A program made the position numbers and the translations under genes. A stretch of DNA of 57,633 nucleotides from Alphaproteobacteria bacterium (lineage in GTDB: Bacteria; Pseudomonadota; Alphaproteobacteria; RF32; CAG-239): contig JAFSWL010000048.1 of assembly GCA_017444525.1 (NCBI GenBank), positions 1 to 57,633 of the forward strand. The letters are read 5' to 3'. The notes under the pieces are model-generated. The model was not told the DNA's origin, made no database searches, and worked only from the letters and a program-made list of their open reading frames with translations. Shown here in pieces: positions 16,987 through 25,504 of this stretch; position 1 is the stretch's first letter, and every line of letters starts with the position of its first letter.

Positions 16987-19245
16987 CTATAAGCTGGTAC
17001 CAAAGTTCAAACGGAACACTTCCTTCTCATCATAATCCATTCTGGTAATAGGGAAACCGAAATCAAGATTGACTTTTCCCATCGGTGACAGCCAGTCAAA
17101 GCCAAAACCGATTGATTGTCTTAATTTTGCACTGTAGTCAATTTTATCTTTATTGAAGTTATCCGGTTTTCCTAAAGTACCCATATCGTAGAACAGGCGG
17201 CCTTTAACGCCAAGTTCATCTAAGCCAATCGGGAATGTCAACTCAGCCCCAGAATAAAACATCCAGTTACCGCCAAGTGCATCTCTGGTTCGTTTGTCGC
17301 GTGCACCGATACCGGCAAACTCAAAGCCACGCATATTAGATCCGCCCAGATAATATCTGTCTGACATACGGACTTTCTTTCCGCCGTAACCATCAATGTA
17401 TCCACCGTTAGCAAAAAATCTGAATGTATAGTAATCAGCAATGGTGTAATATTTATTGACTTTAACATCTACACGGTTATATTTGGTATCTCCTCCTAAA
17501 CCGGCAATATCATGACCAAACGATAAATAATACCCTTCTTTTGGATTGAATGCACTATCGCGGCGATCGTAAACAAAAGTTTCGCCAACCGATGAGGTTA
17601 CTGCTTTACCTGCCTCGGCTTTAACATATTCAGAAGCGTTACTCTTTACGTTTTTAATATCATTTTGGCTCAAATTATAGCGAGCATAGTGGAAGAAACG
17701 ATCGGTATAACGCCAGCCGAAACGGGCACGGGTTCCGTATGTGCGGGTATCGTATGAAGCTTCATCTTCATAGTCCTGATCTTCCAAGAACAGGTCAACA
17801 CCTGCACTCAGTCTGCGGCCTAAGAAATACGGTTCGGTAAAACTGATGTTGTAATCTTTGGTTCTTTGTGAAACACCCGCATTAAGAGACACTTCTTGTC
17901 CTTTTCCACGGAAGTTATTTTCAGTTATACCGCCGCGAACCAAAAAACCATTAGTAGTTGAATAACCGACACCAATATTGAAATATCCGGTTGATTTTTC
18001 TTCAACTTTTACATCTATATCAGCCTTACTGTCAGATACAGCATTAGTCTGCATATCAACTTTGCTGAAGTAGTTAAGATTTTCAATGTTGCGGCGGGAA
18101 TCACGAAGTTTAGATATGTTGAACGCATCTCCTTCTGCCAAACGAAATTCGCGGCGGATAACTTCATCCATAGTGCGGCTGTTTCCGGTAATATTGATGC
18201 GATTAACAAAAATTCTTTCACTTTCGTTAATCGTAAATGTCAAATTAACTTTACCGTTTGCTGCATCACGTTCCAAATCAGGTTCGATTTCGACAAATGC
18301 AAACCCCTTTTTACCCAAGGTATCGGTCATTTCACTAACTGACTTTTCTATGTCTTCAATGTTGTACCAGTCGCCCTTAGAAACTTCCAGATCTTTATAT
18401 AAACGATCAATATCAACTTCCGGAATATTGGAAATTATGGTAATATTATCTACTTTATAGCGTGGACCTTCATCCATTGTAAATGTAAGAATAAACGACT
18501 TATTATCATCGCTCAATTCGGCAATGGCTGAAGTAACACTGAAATCTGCATAGCCGCGTTTGGTATAAAAGCGGCGTAACATTTCTTTATCATAATCCAG
18601 TTTTTCGGCATCATATTCATCAGCCGAACTGAAAAATCTGTACCAACGGCTCTCCTTGCTGGCAATTGCTTCCTGCAAATCAGCATTACTGTAGTGAGTA
18701 TTTCCTAAAAAGTTGATTTTATCAATGGTGGCTGCTTTTCCCTCATCGATTTCATAAATCAAATCTACACGATTTTCTTCGTGTTCGATAATCTTTGGCT
18801 CAACCGTTACTGAATAGCGTCCGGTTTTGCGGTATACATCAAGAATACGCTGGACATCCTGTTGTACTTTGGCTTTATCATACACCGAGCGCGGTCCGAG
18901 TTGCACCTCTTTTTCCAGTACTTTATCGCTGATTTTATCATTACCGTCAAATGCGCGCTGACCGATAATCGGATTTTCTTTTACATTGATTTTCAATACA
19001 TTTTTGGATGAAATATCAAAATCGATATCACTAAACAATCCCGTGTTATATAAACTCTTAAAAGAAGCATCCAGCTCTTCTTGCGAAACATTTTTATTGC
19101 TGCTAAGATTCAAATATGATAGAACCGTCTCCCTTTCAACACGCTCCAACCCGCTCACTTCTATATTTTTAATATAGTAACCGGCAGCGTTAGCCTGAAA
19201 CGCTATCAAACTTGTAAATAATCCGGCATAAATTAATTTTTTCAT
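16987..19245 (-). CDS. bamA: Outer membrane protein assembly factor BamA
   Basis: Core of the machinery that inserts beta-barrel proteins, presumably including the YadA-type adhesin of this window. 752 residues. Signal peptide ~1-20 ending ANA; five POTRA domains (~22-420; for example [20 protein letters not shown] and [21 protein letters not shown]); then a 16-strand barrel with the VRGF-type loop-6 motif appearing as NMRGFEFAG. It ends with alternating hydrophobic residues, [10 protein letters not shown]. Start has AAGGA upstream. Confidence 0.96.
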   Translation of the reverse strand: MKKLIYAGLFTSLIAFQANAAGYYIKNIEVSGLERVERETVLSYLNLSSNKNVSQEELDASFKSLYNTGLFSDIDFDISSKNVLKINVKENPIIGQRAFDGNDKISDKVLEKEVQLGPRSVYDKAKVQQDVQRILDVYRKTGRYSVTVEPKIIEHEENRVDLIYEIDEGKAATIDKINFLGNTHYSNADLQEAIASKESRWYRFFSSADEYDAEKLDYDKEMLRRFYTKRGYADFSVTSAIAELSDDNKSFILTFTMDEGPRYKVDNITIISNIPEVDIDRLYKDLEVSKGDWYNIEDIEKSVSEMTDTLGKKGFAFVEIEPDLERDAANGKVNLTFTINESERIFVNRINITGNSRTMDEVIRREFRLAEGDAFNISKLRDSRRNIENLNYFSKVDMQTNAVSDSKADIDVKVEEKSTGYFNIGVGYSTTNGFLVRGGITENNFRGKGQEVSLNAGVSQRTKDYNISFTEPYFLGRRLSAGVDLFLEDQDYEDEASYDTRTYGTRARFGWRYTDRFFHYARYNLSQNDIKNVKSNASEYVKAEAGKAVTSSVGETFVYDRRDSAFNPKEGYYLSFGHDIAGLGGDTKYNRVDVKVNKYYTIADYYTFRFFANGGYIDGYGGKKVRMSDRYYLGGSNMRGFEFAGIGARDKRTRDALGGNWMFYSGAELTFPIGLDELGVKGRLFYDMGTLGKPDNFNKDKIDYSAKLRQSIGFGFDWLSPMGKVNLDFGFPITRMDYDEKEVFRLNFGTSL

Positions 19246-19260
19246 TTTACATTTCCTTTG

Positions 19261-20652
19261 TTAATAAAACCAACGACTAATCAAATGACTAATGTCATTC
19301 CATGTGGCCAGCACCATGATAGCCAAAAGAACGCATAGACCGAACTTAAAAATATAGTCTTTAACTTCGGGCTTAAGCTCACGGCGAATAACCGTTTCAA
19401 TAAGATAAATAACCAAATTTCCGCCATCCAAAACCGGAATAGGAAACAGATTAATCAATCCGAGGTTGACGGAAATCAGTCCCATAAAATAGATAAAGCC
19501 TGATAAACCACCTTGTTTGCTTGCATCTCCGGACATTTCGGCGATGCGAATTATTCCTCCTATGTCTTTGCCGCCGCGACGACCGGTAAGCATTTGCCAA
19601 ACCCCGCGTAATGTCATTACCGTAATGTCATATGTTTCTTTCACGCCTGCCTGCAACGCATTAGCAAATTCCAACTTTTCAGCATAATTATAATCAGATG
19701 AGGATCGCACTCCGAGCATACGGCGTTTTATGCCTCCGGCAACTTCCTCACTTATGCTGTCATTTAAATTAGCGCTATAAGTCATTTGCCGACGATAACT
19801 TATTTCATAATCTTTTTCCGGATTTGCAGTAATATAGCGAGTAAAATCATCAAACGATGTTACTGCCACTCCATTTACCGCGTCCAAAATATCACCGTCA
19901 ATCAACCCTGCTTTATGCGCCGGACTATCGGCAACAACTCTGATTGCTACTGTTTGCTCTACAGACTTTTCATTGATTTCTGTTTCGGCAAACGATATAC
20001 CGAAGGTGCCTGCATCCAAATAATCAGACATATCTGCCGCAGATAATTTCACACTGCCTTTACGCTCAATTTTGACAGCAACCGGATCGACGGTTGCCAT
20101 ATCCGTCTCTTTAATTAGAGTCAGGAAGTCAGGTGTAGGATTACCGTTGAGAGACACAATACGATCACCGGCCTGAATACCAGCTTTTTCCGCAGCGCTG
20201 TTCGGCATGACCTCTCCCACATACGATAGTACTCCAACACGGCCATAACCCCAAAATAAGGCAAAAAACAACAATACTGCCAATAAATAGTTAAACAGCG
20301 GACCGGCAACTACAATAAAAATTTTCTTCCAAGTACTCTGCAATGCAAAAGCCTGTTTTTTCTCAGTCTTTGTCAATTTTTTGAGAGCTTTGTCTGTGGT
20401 TGAAGATGAAGCATCACCATCTCCCAAAAATTGACAATATCCGCCCAAAGGTATTGCTGAGATTTTCCATTCAGTCCCCTTTTTATCGGTGCGGCTCCAT
20501 AGTTCTTTACCGAAACCGATAGAAAATGCCACTACTTTAACTCCAAGCATTCTGGCCACAATAAAGTGTCCGAACTCGTGCACAAACACCAAAATCCCCA
20601 AGAGGATAATAAATGGCAGTATATAGTATAAGATATTTGAAATCATTACCAT
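19261..20652 (-). CDS. rseP: Site-2 zinc metalloprotease RseP
   Basis: Intramembrane protease that, in relatives, cleaves anti-sigma factors in the envelope stress response. 463 residues, longer than many (~380-450). HEFGH in the first membrane helix (residues ~25-29) supplies zinc ligands and the catalytic Glu; the third ligand is in NLFPIPVLDGG near the C-terminus. Two PDZ domains lie between: VMPNSAAEKAGIQAGDRI and VADSPAHKAGLIDGDIL. The protein also has a lysine-rich cytoplasmic insert near residues 80-100. It lies 15 bases before bamA in the operon; dxr, which precedes rseP in many bacteria, is absent. Confidence 0.95.
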   Translation of the reverse strand: MVMISNILYYILPFIILLGILVFVHEFGHFIVARMLGVKVVAFSIGFGKELWSRTDKKGTEWKISAIPLGGYCQFLGDGDASSSTTDKALKKLTKTEKKQAFALQSTWKKIFIVVAGPLFNYLLAVLLFFALFWGYGRVGVLSYVGEVMPNSAAEKAGIQAGDRIVSLNGNPTPDFLTLIKETDMATVDPVAVKIERKGSVKLSAADMSDYLDAGTFGISFAETEINEKSVEQTVAIRVVADSPAHKAGLIDGDILDAVNGVAVTSFDDFTRYITANPEKDYEISYRRQMTYSANLNDSISEEVAGGIKRRMLGVRSSSDYNYAEKLEFANALQAGVKETYDITVMTLRGVWQMLTGRRGGKDIGGIIRIAEMSGDASKQGGLSGFIYFMGLISVNLGLINLFPIPVLDGGNLVIYLIETVIRRELKPEVKDYIFKFGLCVLLAIMVLATWNDISHLISRWFY

Positions 20653-20663
20653 TGTTTACGCCT

Positions 20664-21572
20664 TTATAGAATATACATAAAAAACAGATACATGAACGCA
20701 GAAGCAAGAATCAGTCCGTCGATACGATCAAAAATCCCGCCATGTCCAGGTATAAGGCGAGAAGAATCTTTCACACCTGCCATACGCTTAATTGCAGATT
20801 CTATTAAGTCACCGACTTGAGCAAGCAACGCTATAATAACCGCCAACACAGCATAAAACATCTGATTATCAATATTCCATTCATACTGCATTTGCAAAGG
20901 CTTATATGAAAAAGAAATATAGCGAAACTTACTAAAATCGTAGAAAGGTATTTCCATGATTTCCGTGCAGAAATACATAAATATAATACTAACAGATACA
21001 GCCAACAAAATACCGCCGATCAATCCTGACCAAGTTTTGTTCGGACTAATTTTCGGAGCTAATTTAGGACCGCGTAGGTTACAGCCGACAACTAATCCTC
21101 CGATATCCATACTCCATACCATCAGGAAGAACCAAGCCATCATAATAAAACTGTAATTAAAACGCGGATCAAAATTGCCTTCACTCGGATCAAATGAACG
21201 ATACATCCAAATAAGCGATGCCACCCCGACAGAGATATAAGATACACCCAAAGTTAACAGCTTGCGGAACTTTTCTTTGTCAGCCAGTTCCCAAACAATA
21301 AGTGATATAATAAATATCATCGGCAGAATAACTTCAAAGTTGTAAGTCCAAATAGCCGTTGCCAAACTCATCATATAAGCAGTAACATAATGAGAAGTCT
21401 TGTCATTTGAGGCCAACATATTTGCCCATTCCCATGCCAGTAAACCACCGACTGTTATAGCCAAAACCTCAACGTACGGACTACCAATATACAACGTCAC
21501 GATAGCAATCGGAATCATAACAATTGCCGCCAACACCCGCTTAATCATTGCACCCGTTTTACGACTTACCAT
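20664..21572 (-). CDS. cdsA: Phosphatidate cytidylyltransferase
   Basis: Makes CDP-diacylglycerol from phosphatidate and CTP, the branch point to all phospholipids. 302 residues from the ATG at 21572, supported by GGGAG seven bases upstream; an in-frame ATG at 21602 is less likely. About eight membrane segments. The C-terminal signature SAIKRMAGVKDSSRLIPGHG followed by GGIFDRIDG is diagnostic. It overlaps the end of uppS by 14 bases, which suggests translational coupling. Confidence 0.95.
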   Translation of the reverse strand: MVSRKTGAMIKRVLAAIVMIPIAIVTLYIGSPYVEVLAITVGGLLAWEWANMLASNDKTSHYVTAYMMSLATAIWTYNFEVILPMIFIISLIVWELADKEKFRKLLTLGVSYISVGVASLIWMYRSFDPSEGNFDPRFNYSFIMMAWFFLMVWSMDIGGLVVGCNLRGPKLAPKISPNKTWSGLIGGILLAVSVSIIFMYFCTEIMEIPFYDFSKFRYISFSYKPLQMQYEWNIDNQMFYAVLAVIIALLAQVGDLIESAIKRMAGVKDSSRLIPGHGGIFDRIDGLILASAFMYLFFMYIL

Positions 21573-22257
21573 ATCTTCTCTCCCTCTTAGTATAGTCATC
21601 AATTATTTGCGACAATTCGGCCGCATCAAAATCCGGCCAAAGCGTTTTAGAAAAATATAATTCACTGTATGAAAGTTGCCACAGCAAATAATTACTGATG
21701 CGCATTTCTCCACCTGTTCTAATCATTAAATCAGGATCAGGAATACCGGCCGTATATAAATTTCCAGCAAACATATCAACGTTGATATCATCCACGGATA
21801 TTTTTTGTGCTGTAACCAGTCCGGCAATATTTTTAGCAGCTGATACTATTTCCTGTCTACCGCCGTAGCTGAGAGCCACACATAACGTTACATCCGTGTT
21901 ATTTGCAGTTTCCTGTTCTATTTTTTCGATTCTTTCAACAATATCGGCCGCCAGCATATTTCTTTCACCGATAAACAATATACGAGCATTTTCCTTCTTA
22001 AGCTTATCAAAACCGTCATTCAAATACTGTCGCAACAAATCCATAATTTGCGCAACCTCCGTTTCGGAACGCTGCCAATTTTCGGTTGAAAAGGCATACA
22101 CCGTCATATATTTTATACCGTAATTACGCACATTTTTCGCAATTTCAACCAGCGTATCCGCACCTTTTTTGTGTCCGTTCAATGCAGGTAATCCGCGCTG
22201 TTTTGCCCAGCGGCGATTACCATCCATTATAAATGCTATATGTCGTAAATCGTTCAA
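21559..22257 (-). CDS. uppS: Undecaprenyl diphosphate synthase
   Basis: Makes the C55 lipid carrier for peptidoglycan and LPS by cis-prenyl transfer. 232 residues. The start codon is TTG at 22257, with GGAG 7 bases upstream. IAFIMDGNRRWAKQRG near the start contains the catalytic Asp; DLMIRTGGEMRISN and YSELYFSKTLWPDF near the end are signature segments. It lies 14 bases after frr. Confidence 0.96.
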   Translation of the reverse strand: MNDLRHIAFIMDGNRRWAKQRGLPALNGHKKGADTLVEIAKNVRNYGIKYMTVYAFSTENWQRSETEVAQIMDLLRQYLNDGFDKLKKENARILFIGERNMLAADIVERIEKIEQETANNTDVTLCVALSYGGRQEIVSAAKNIAGLVTAQKISVDDINVDMFAGNLYTAGIPDPDLMIRTGGEMRISNYLLWQLSYSELYFSKTLWPDFDAAELSQIIDDYTKRERRYGKS

Positions 22258-22271
22258 AACCGCACTCCACC

Positions 22272-22835
22272 TTATACCTGCAAAATATCATTTTCCTTTG
22301 AGGCATATTGCTCATCAATTTTCTTAACAGCATCATCCGTCCACTTCTGAATATCATTATTATATTTTTTTTCTTCATCCTCAGAAATCAGTGAATCCTT
22401 TTTCAGCTTTTTAACTTCATCCATAGCATCACGACGGATATTACGCACAGCAATTTTAGCCTGTTCTGCATATTTTCCGGCAATTTTTACCAACTCCTTA
22501 CGACGTTCTTCACTAAGCGGAGGAATAGGAATACGAATAAGCTGTCCATCGCTCATCGGGTTTAATCCCAAGTCACTTTCTCTCAATGCTTTTTCCACAT
22601 TCTTAGCCAAACTCTTATCCCATACACTGACTGAAAGCGTTCGAGCATCAGGAACACTGACAGTTCCTAACTGACTTATCGGAGACATATTACCATAAGC
22701 CTCGACCAAAATACCGTCAAGAAGACTGACATGAGCACGACCGGCACGTAATCCGCCAAAATCGCTGCGCAAAGATTCCAGCGTTTTTTCCATCCGTTCC
22801 ATTGTATCGTTTTTCAAAGAATTATAATCTGTCAT
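22272..22835 (-). CDS. frr: Ribosome recycling factor
   Basis: Splits post-termination ribosomes together with EF-G. 187 residues, typical. LRAGRAHVSLLDGILVEAYG near the start and IRIPIPPLSEERRKELVK are signature segments; a long helical hairpin makes up the rest. It starts 11 bases after pyrH, with GAGGG four bases before the ATG. Confidence 0.97.
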   Translation of the reverse strand: MTDYNSLKNDTMERMEKTLESLRSDFGGLRAGRAHVSLLDGILVEAYGNMSPISQLGTVSVPDARTLSVSVWDKSLAKNVEKALRESDLGLNPMSDGQLIRIPIPPLSEERRKELVKIAGKYAEQAKIAVRNIRRDAMDEVKKLKKDSLISEDEEKKYNNDIQKWTDDAVKKIDEQYASKENDILQV

Positions 22836-22846
22836 TTTACCCTCTT

Positions 22847-23557
22847 TTATTTAATAATTGTATGTTTGACCTGTCCGTATACCGCTTTTAATATAGCATT
22901 TTCTTCCGCCTGTGCAAAAATCATTATCGGGATTTTTACATCACGCAGCATTGTCAAAGCTGTCATATCCATCACATTTAAGCGTTTTTTCAGCACCTCA
23001 TCATAACTCAGGCTGTCATATCTTTTTGCTTTTGGATTATAACGAGGATCGGCATCATACACACCATCAACCTGCGTTGCTTTCATTAAAACATCGCAAT
23101 GCATTTCGGCCGCCCGCAATGCTGCTCCGGTATCAGTGGTAAAATATGGACTGCCAGTACCACCGGAAAAAATAACCACTTTACCTTTTTCAAGTGAATA
23201 CATAGCATTACGAAAACTGTAAGTATCACAAACCTGCGGAATACTCAAACCGGAATAAATAACTGCAGGACACTCCATTGCATCCAAAGCTGATTTCATA
23301 GCCAACGCGTTCATAATTGTCGCCATCATTCCAATTTGATCGGCAACGCTTCTATCCATTATTCCATCGGCATTTTTTGCACCCCGAAAAAAATTACCAC
23401 CACCGATAACAAGACACACCTGCGTTCCAAGTTCTTTAATTTTTTTGATTTCAATCGCAAGACGAGATACTACGGCCGAATCGATGCCAATTTTTTCAGC
23501 ACCGGCACAACCTTCTCCCGAAAGTTTTAATAATATCCTTTTGTAAATCGGTTTCAT
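22847..23557 (-). CDS. pyrH: UMP kinase
   Basis: Phosphorylates UMP to UDP. 236 residues, amino-acid kinase fold: ILLKLSGEG at the start, VIGGGNFFRG, then FSGGTGSPYFTTDTGAALRA. It heads the minus-strand operon pyrH-frr-uppS-cdsA-rseP-bamA-lpxD-fabZ. The rpsB-tsf pair that often precedes it is absent; instead plsY diverges 174 bases upstream. Confidence 0.97.
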   Translation of the reverse strand: MKPIYKRILLKLSGEGCAGAEKIGIDSAVVSRLAIEIKKIKELGTQVCLVIGGGNFFRGAKNADGIMDRSVADQIGMMATIMNALAMKSALDAMECPAVIYSGLSIPQVCDTYSFRNAMYSLEKGKVVIFSGGTGSPYFTTDTGAALRAAEMHCDVLMKATQVDGVYDADPRYNPKAKRYDSLSYDEVLKKRLNVMDMTALTMLRDVKIPIMIFAQAEENAILKAVYGQVKHTIIK

Positions 23558-23731
23558 TTTCTTCTTGTATCAATTAAAACTATTTGTATGTTAATCATTT
23601 TATTTGTGTTGTCATTATTATTTTACACGATTTCAACAGGGTTTTTATATTTTGCAAAAAAATTGAGAATATGGTTGAAATCTTTTCTAAATCAGCGTAA
23701 TAATCTTATAATACTTTATGGAGGCAACATG

Positions 23732-24367
23732 ATGATAACACTTATACTCTGCGCAATTTGCGGTTATTTAGCCGGTTCCATCCCTTTCGGACTGGTGTTA
23801 TGTTATATAGCAGGATACGGAGATATCCGCAAAATTGGTTCTCATAACATTGGGGCTACCAATGTTTTGCGCACCGGAAACAAATGGTTAGCTTTTCTGA
23901 CTGTGGTATTGGACGCACTTAAAGCCGGTTTAGCAGCATTGATTGCTTATAAAATTTTACCGCAAACACCGATTATGCACTTGTGGGGGGCAAATGTTCC
24001 ATTCAACATAATTGGGTCATTGCTGGCCGGTACATTCGGAGTTCTGGGGCATAATTTTCCGGTATGGCTTAAATTCAAAGGCGGTAAAGGGGTTGCCTCG
24101 GCTTTCGGTTTTATTTTGATGACGCAGCCTTATATAGCACTTATTGCTTTCGGTATTTGGCTAATAATGGCTTTTGCATTCCGTTATTCATCTCTGGCAG
24201 CACTGACTGCCGCAGCAGCTATGCCGGTTATAGCTTATTTTATGTGCCCAGCGATTTATGCTGTTTTTTACAGTGCATTGTCTTTATTGGTCATAATAAG
24301 ACACCATGCAAATATTGCTCGTTTAATTAAGGGTGAAGAAAGTAAAATAAGTTTTAAAAAGAGATGA
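23732..24367 (+). CDS. plsY: Glycerol-3-phosphate acyltransferase PlsY
   Basis: Acylates glycerol 3-phosphate from acyl-phosphate, first step of phospholipid synthesis. About 211 residues from the ATG at 23732 (GGAGG seven bases upstream; 23729 is also possible). The frame is open to 23588 but that extension has no homology that I recognise. Five membrane segments. Signature loops are GSIPFGLVL, IGSHNIGATNVLRTG, and HNFPVWLKFKGGKGVA. Overlaps dprA by four bases. Confidence 0.95.
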   Translation: MITLILCAICGYLAGSIPFGLVLCYIAGYGDIRKIGSHNIGATNVLRTGNKWLAFLTVVLDALKAGLAALIAYKILPQTPIMHLWGANVPFNIIGSLLAGTFGVLGHNFPVWLKFKGGKGVASAFGFILMTQPYIALIAFGIWLIMAFAFRYSSLAALTAAAAMPVIAYFMCPAIYAVFYSALSLLVIIRHHANIARLIKGEESKISFKKR

Positions 24368-25500
24368 TAATACCTAACGAAGAATTAATTGATATCTTGC
24401 AGCTGCTATGTACCGACGGCATAGGACCTGTAACGTTTTATAATTATATCCGCAAAGCCGGCAATGTTAAAAATGCGTTAGCACTTGCCGCACAAAAAAG
24501 AAGTTTATGTCCCCGTAAGACAGCTGAGGCGGAAATTGATAAAGCAAAAAAATACGGTGCAGAGATTATTGCTTATACCGACAGTAGGTATCCGCAAAAT
24601 TTGTTGGAATTAAATGATGCCCCTCCTATTTTATATGTCATTGGACGTACGGATTTATTAAACTATCCGGTTTCTGTGGCAATTGTCGGCGCGCGCAATG
24701 CCTCTATCGGCGGTCGAAAAATTGCTTCGCGAATCGCTTATAATTTAACCGAAAACGATGTTTTGGTCGTTTCCGGTATGGCCAGAGGTATTGACGGGGC
24801 CGCTCATAAGGGTTCTCTTTATGCTAAAAACCAAACAGGTGCAACCGTAGCGGTAATGGGAACAGGTGTTGATGTGCCTTATCCGGCGGAAAATACCGAA
24901 CTTTATTTTAATATTCGGGATAACGGTTTGCTTATTTCCGAATTGCCTTTAGGTACGCAAGCTCAGATTTCTAACTTTCCGCGCAGAAATCGCCTTATTG
25001 CCGGTCTCACAGAGTCCACTTTGGTTGTTGAAGCAAGTGTTCATTCCGGCTCATTAATTACAGCAAAACTGGCATTGGAACAGGGTAAAGAAATATTTGC
25101 GGTTCCCGGTTCGCCCCTGGAAAGCCGTTCAGCCGGTCCCAATCAATTAATCAAAGAAGGAGCGTTATTAACAGAGAGTGCCGATGATATACTTAATACT
25201 TTAAGTATGAGGTACAACAAAACCATCAAAGAACAAAAAACTTTAGCACTTCCTCTTGACAAACCTAAAAATCAAGTAAATATTTCTGCACATGAAAAGA
25301 TATCAGTTCCGCTTGAGAATAAAAAAACAGAAAATATAGATTTACTGGATTTAATTTCGTACGACGGAGTGGATATCGATGATTTGTTGCGAAACTGCGG
25401 CTTATCGCAAAGCGATTTCTTCACGCAAATACTTGACTTAGAATTTGCAGGTAAAATCGAACGGCACTCCGGCAACAAAGTCGCAAAAATTAGAGGATAA
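24364..25500 (+). CDS. dprA: DNA processing protein DprA
   Basis: Loads RecA on incoming single-stranded DNA during transformation. 378 residues. An N-terminal helical domain (~1-75) is followed by the Rossmann-like core with VAIVGARNAS, VSGMARGIDGAAH, AVMGTGVDVPYP, NFPRRNRLIAGL and the VVEASVHSGSLITA segment. A C-terminal winged-helix segment (~325-378) is present. It overlaps plsY by four bases and is followed closely by topA, a common alphaproteobacterial order. Confidence 0.95.
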   Translation: MIIPNEELIDILQLLCTDGIGPVTFYNYIRKAGNVKNALALAAQKRSLCPRKTAEAEIDKAKKYGAEIIAYTDSRYPQNLLELNDAPPILYVIGRTDLLNYPVSVAIVGARNASIGGRKIASRIAYNLTENDVLVVSGMARGIDGAAHKGSLYAKNQTGATVAVMGTGVDVPYPAENTELYFNIRDNGLLISELPLGTQAQISNFPRRNRLIAGLTESTLVVEASVHSGSLITAKLALEQGKEIFAVPGSPLESRSAGPNQLIKEGALLTESADDILNTLSMRYNKTIKEQKTLALPLDKPKNQVNISAHEKISVPLENKKTENIDLLDLISYDGVDIDDLLRNCGLSQSDFFTQILDLEFAGKIERHSGNKVAKIRG

Positions 25501-25504
25501 AAAA

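Noticed and set aside
23588-23731. 48-residue N-terminal extension of PlsY
   Set aside because: PlsY starts with its first membrane helix; GGAGG precedes 23729/23732 and the extended form would be too long.
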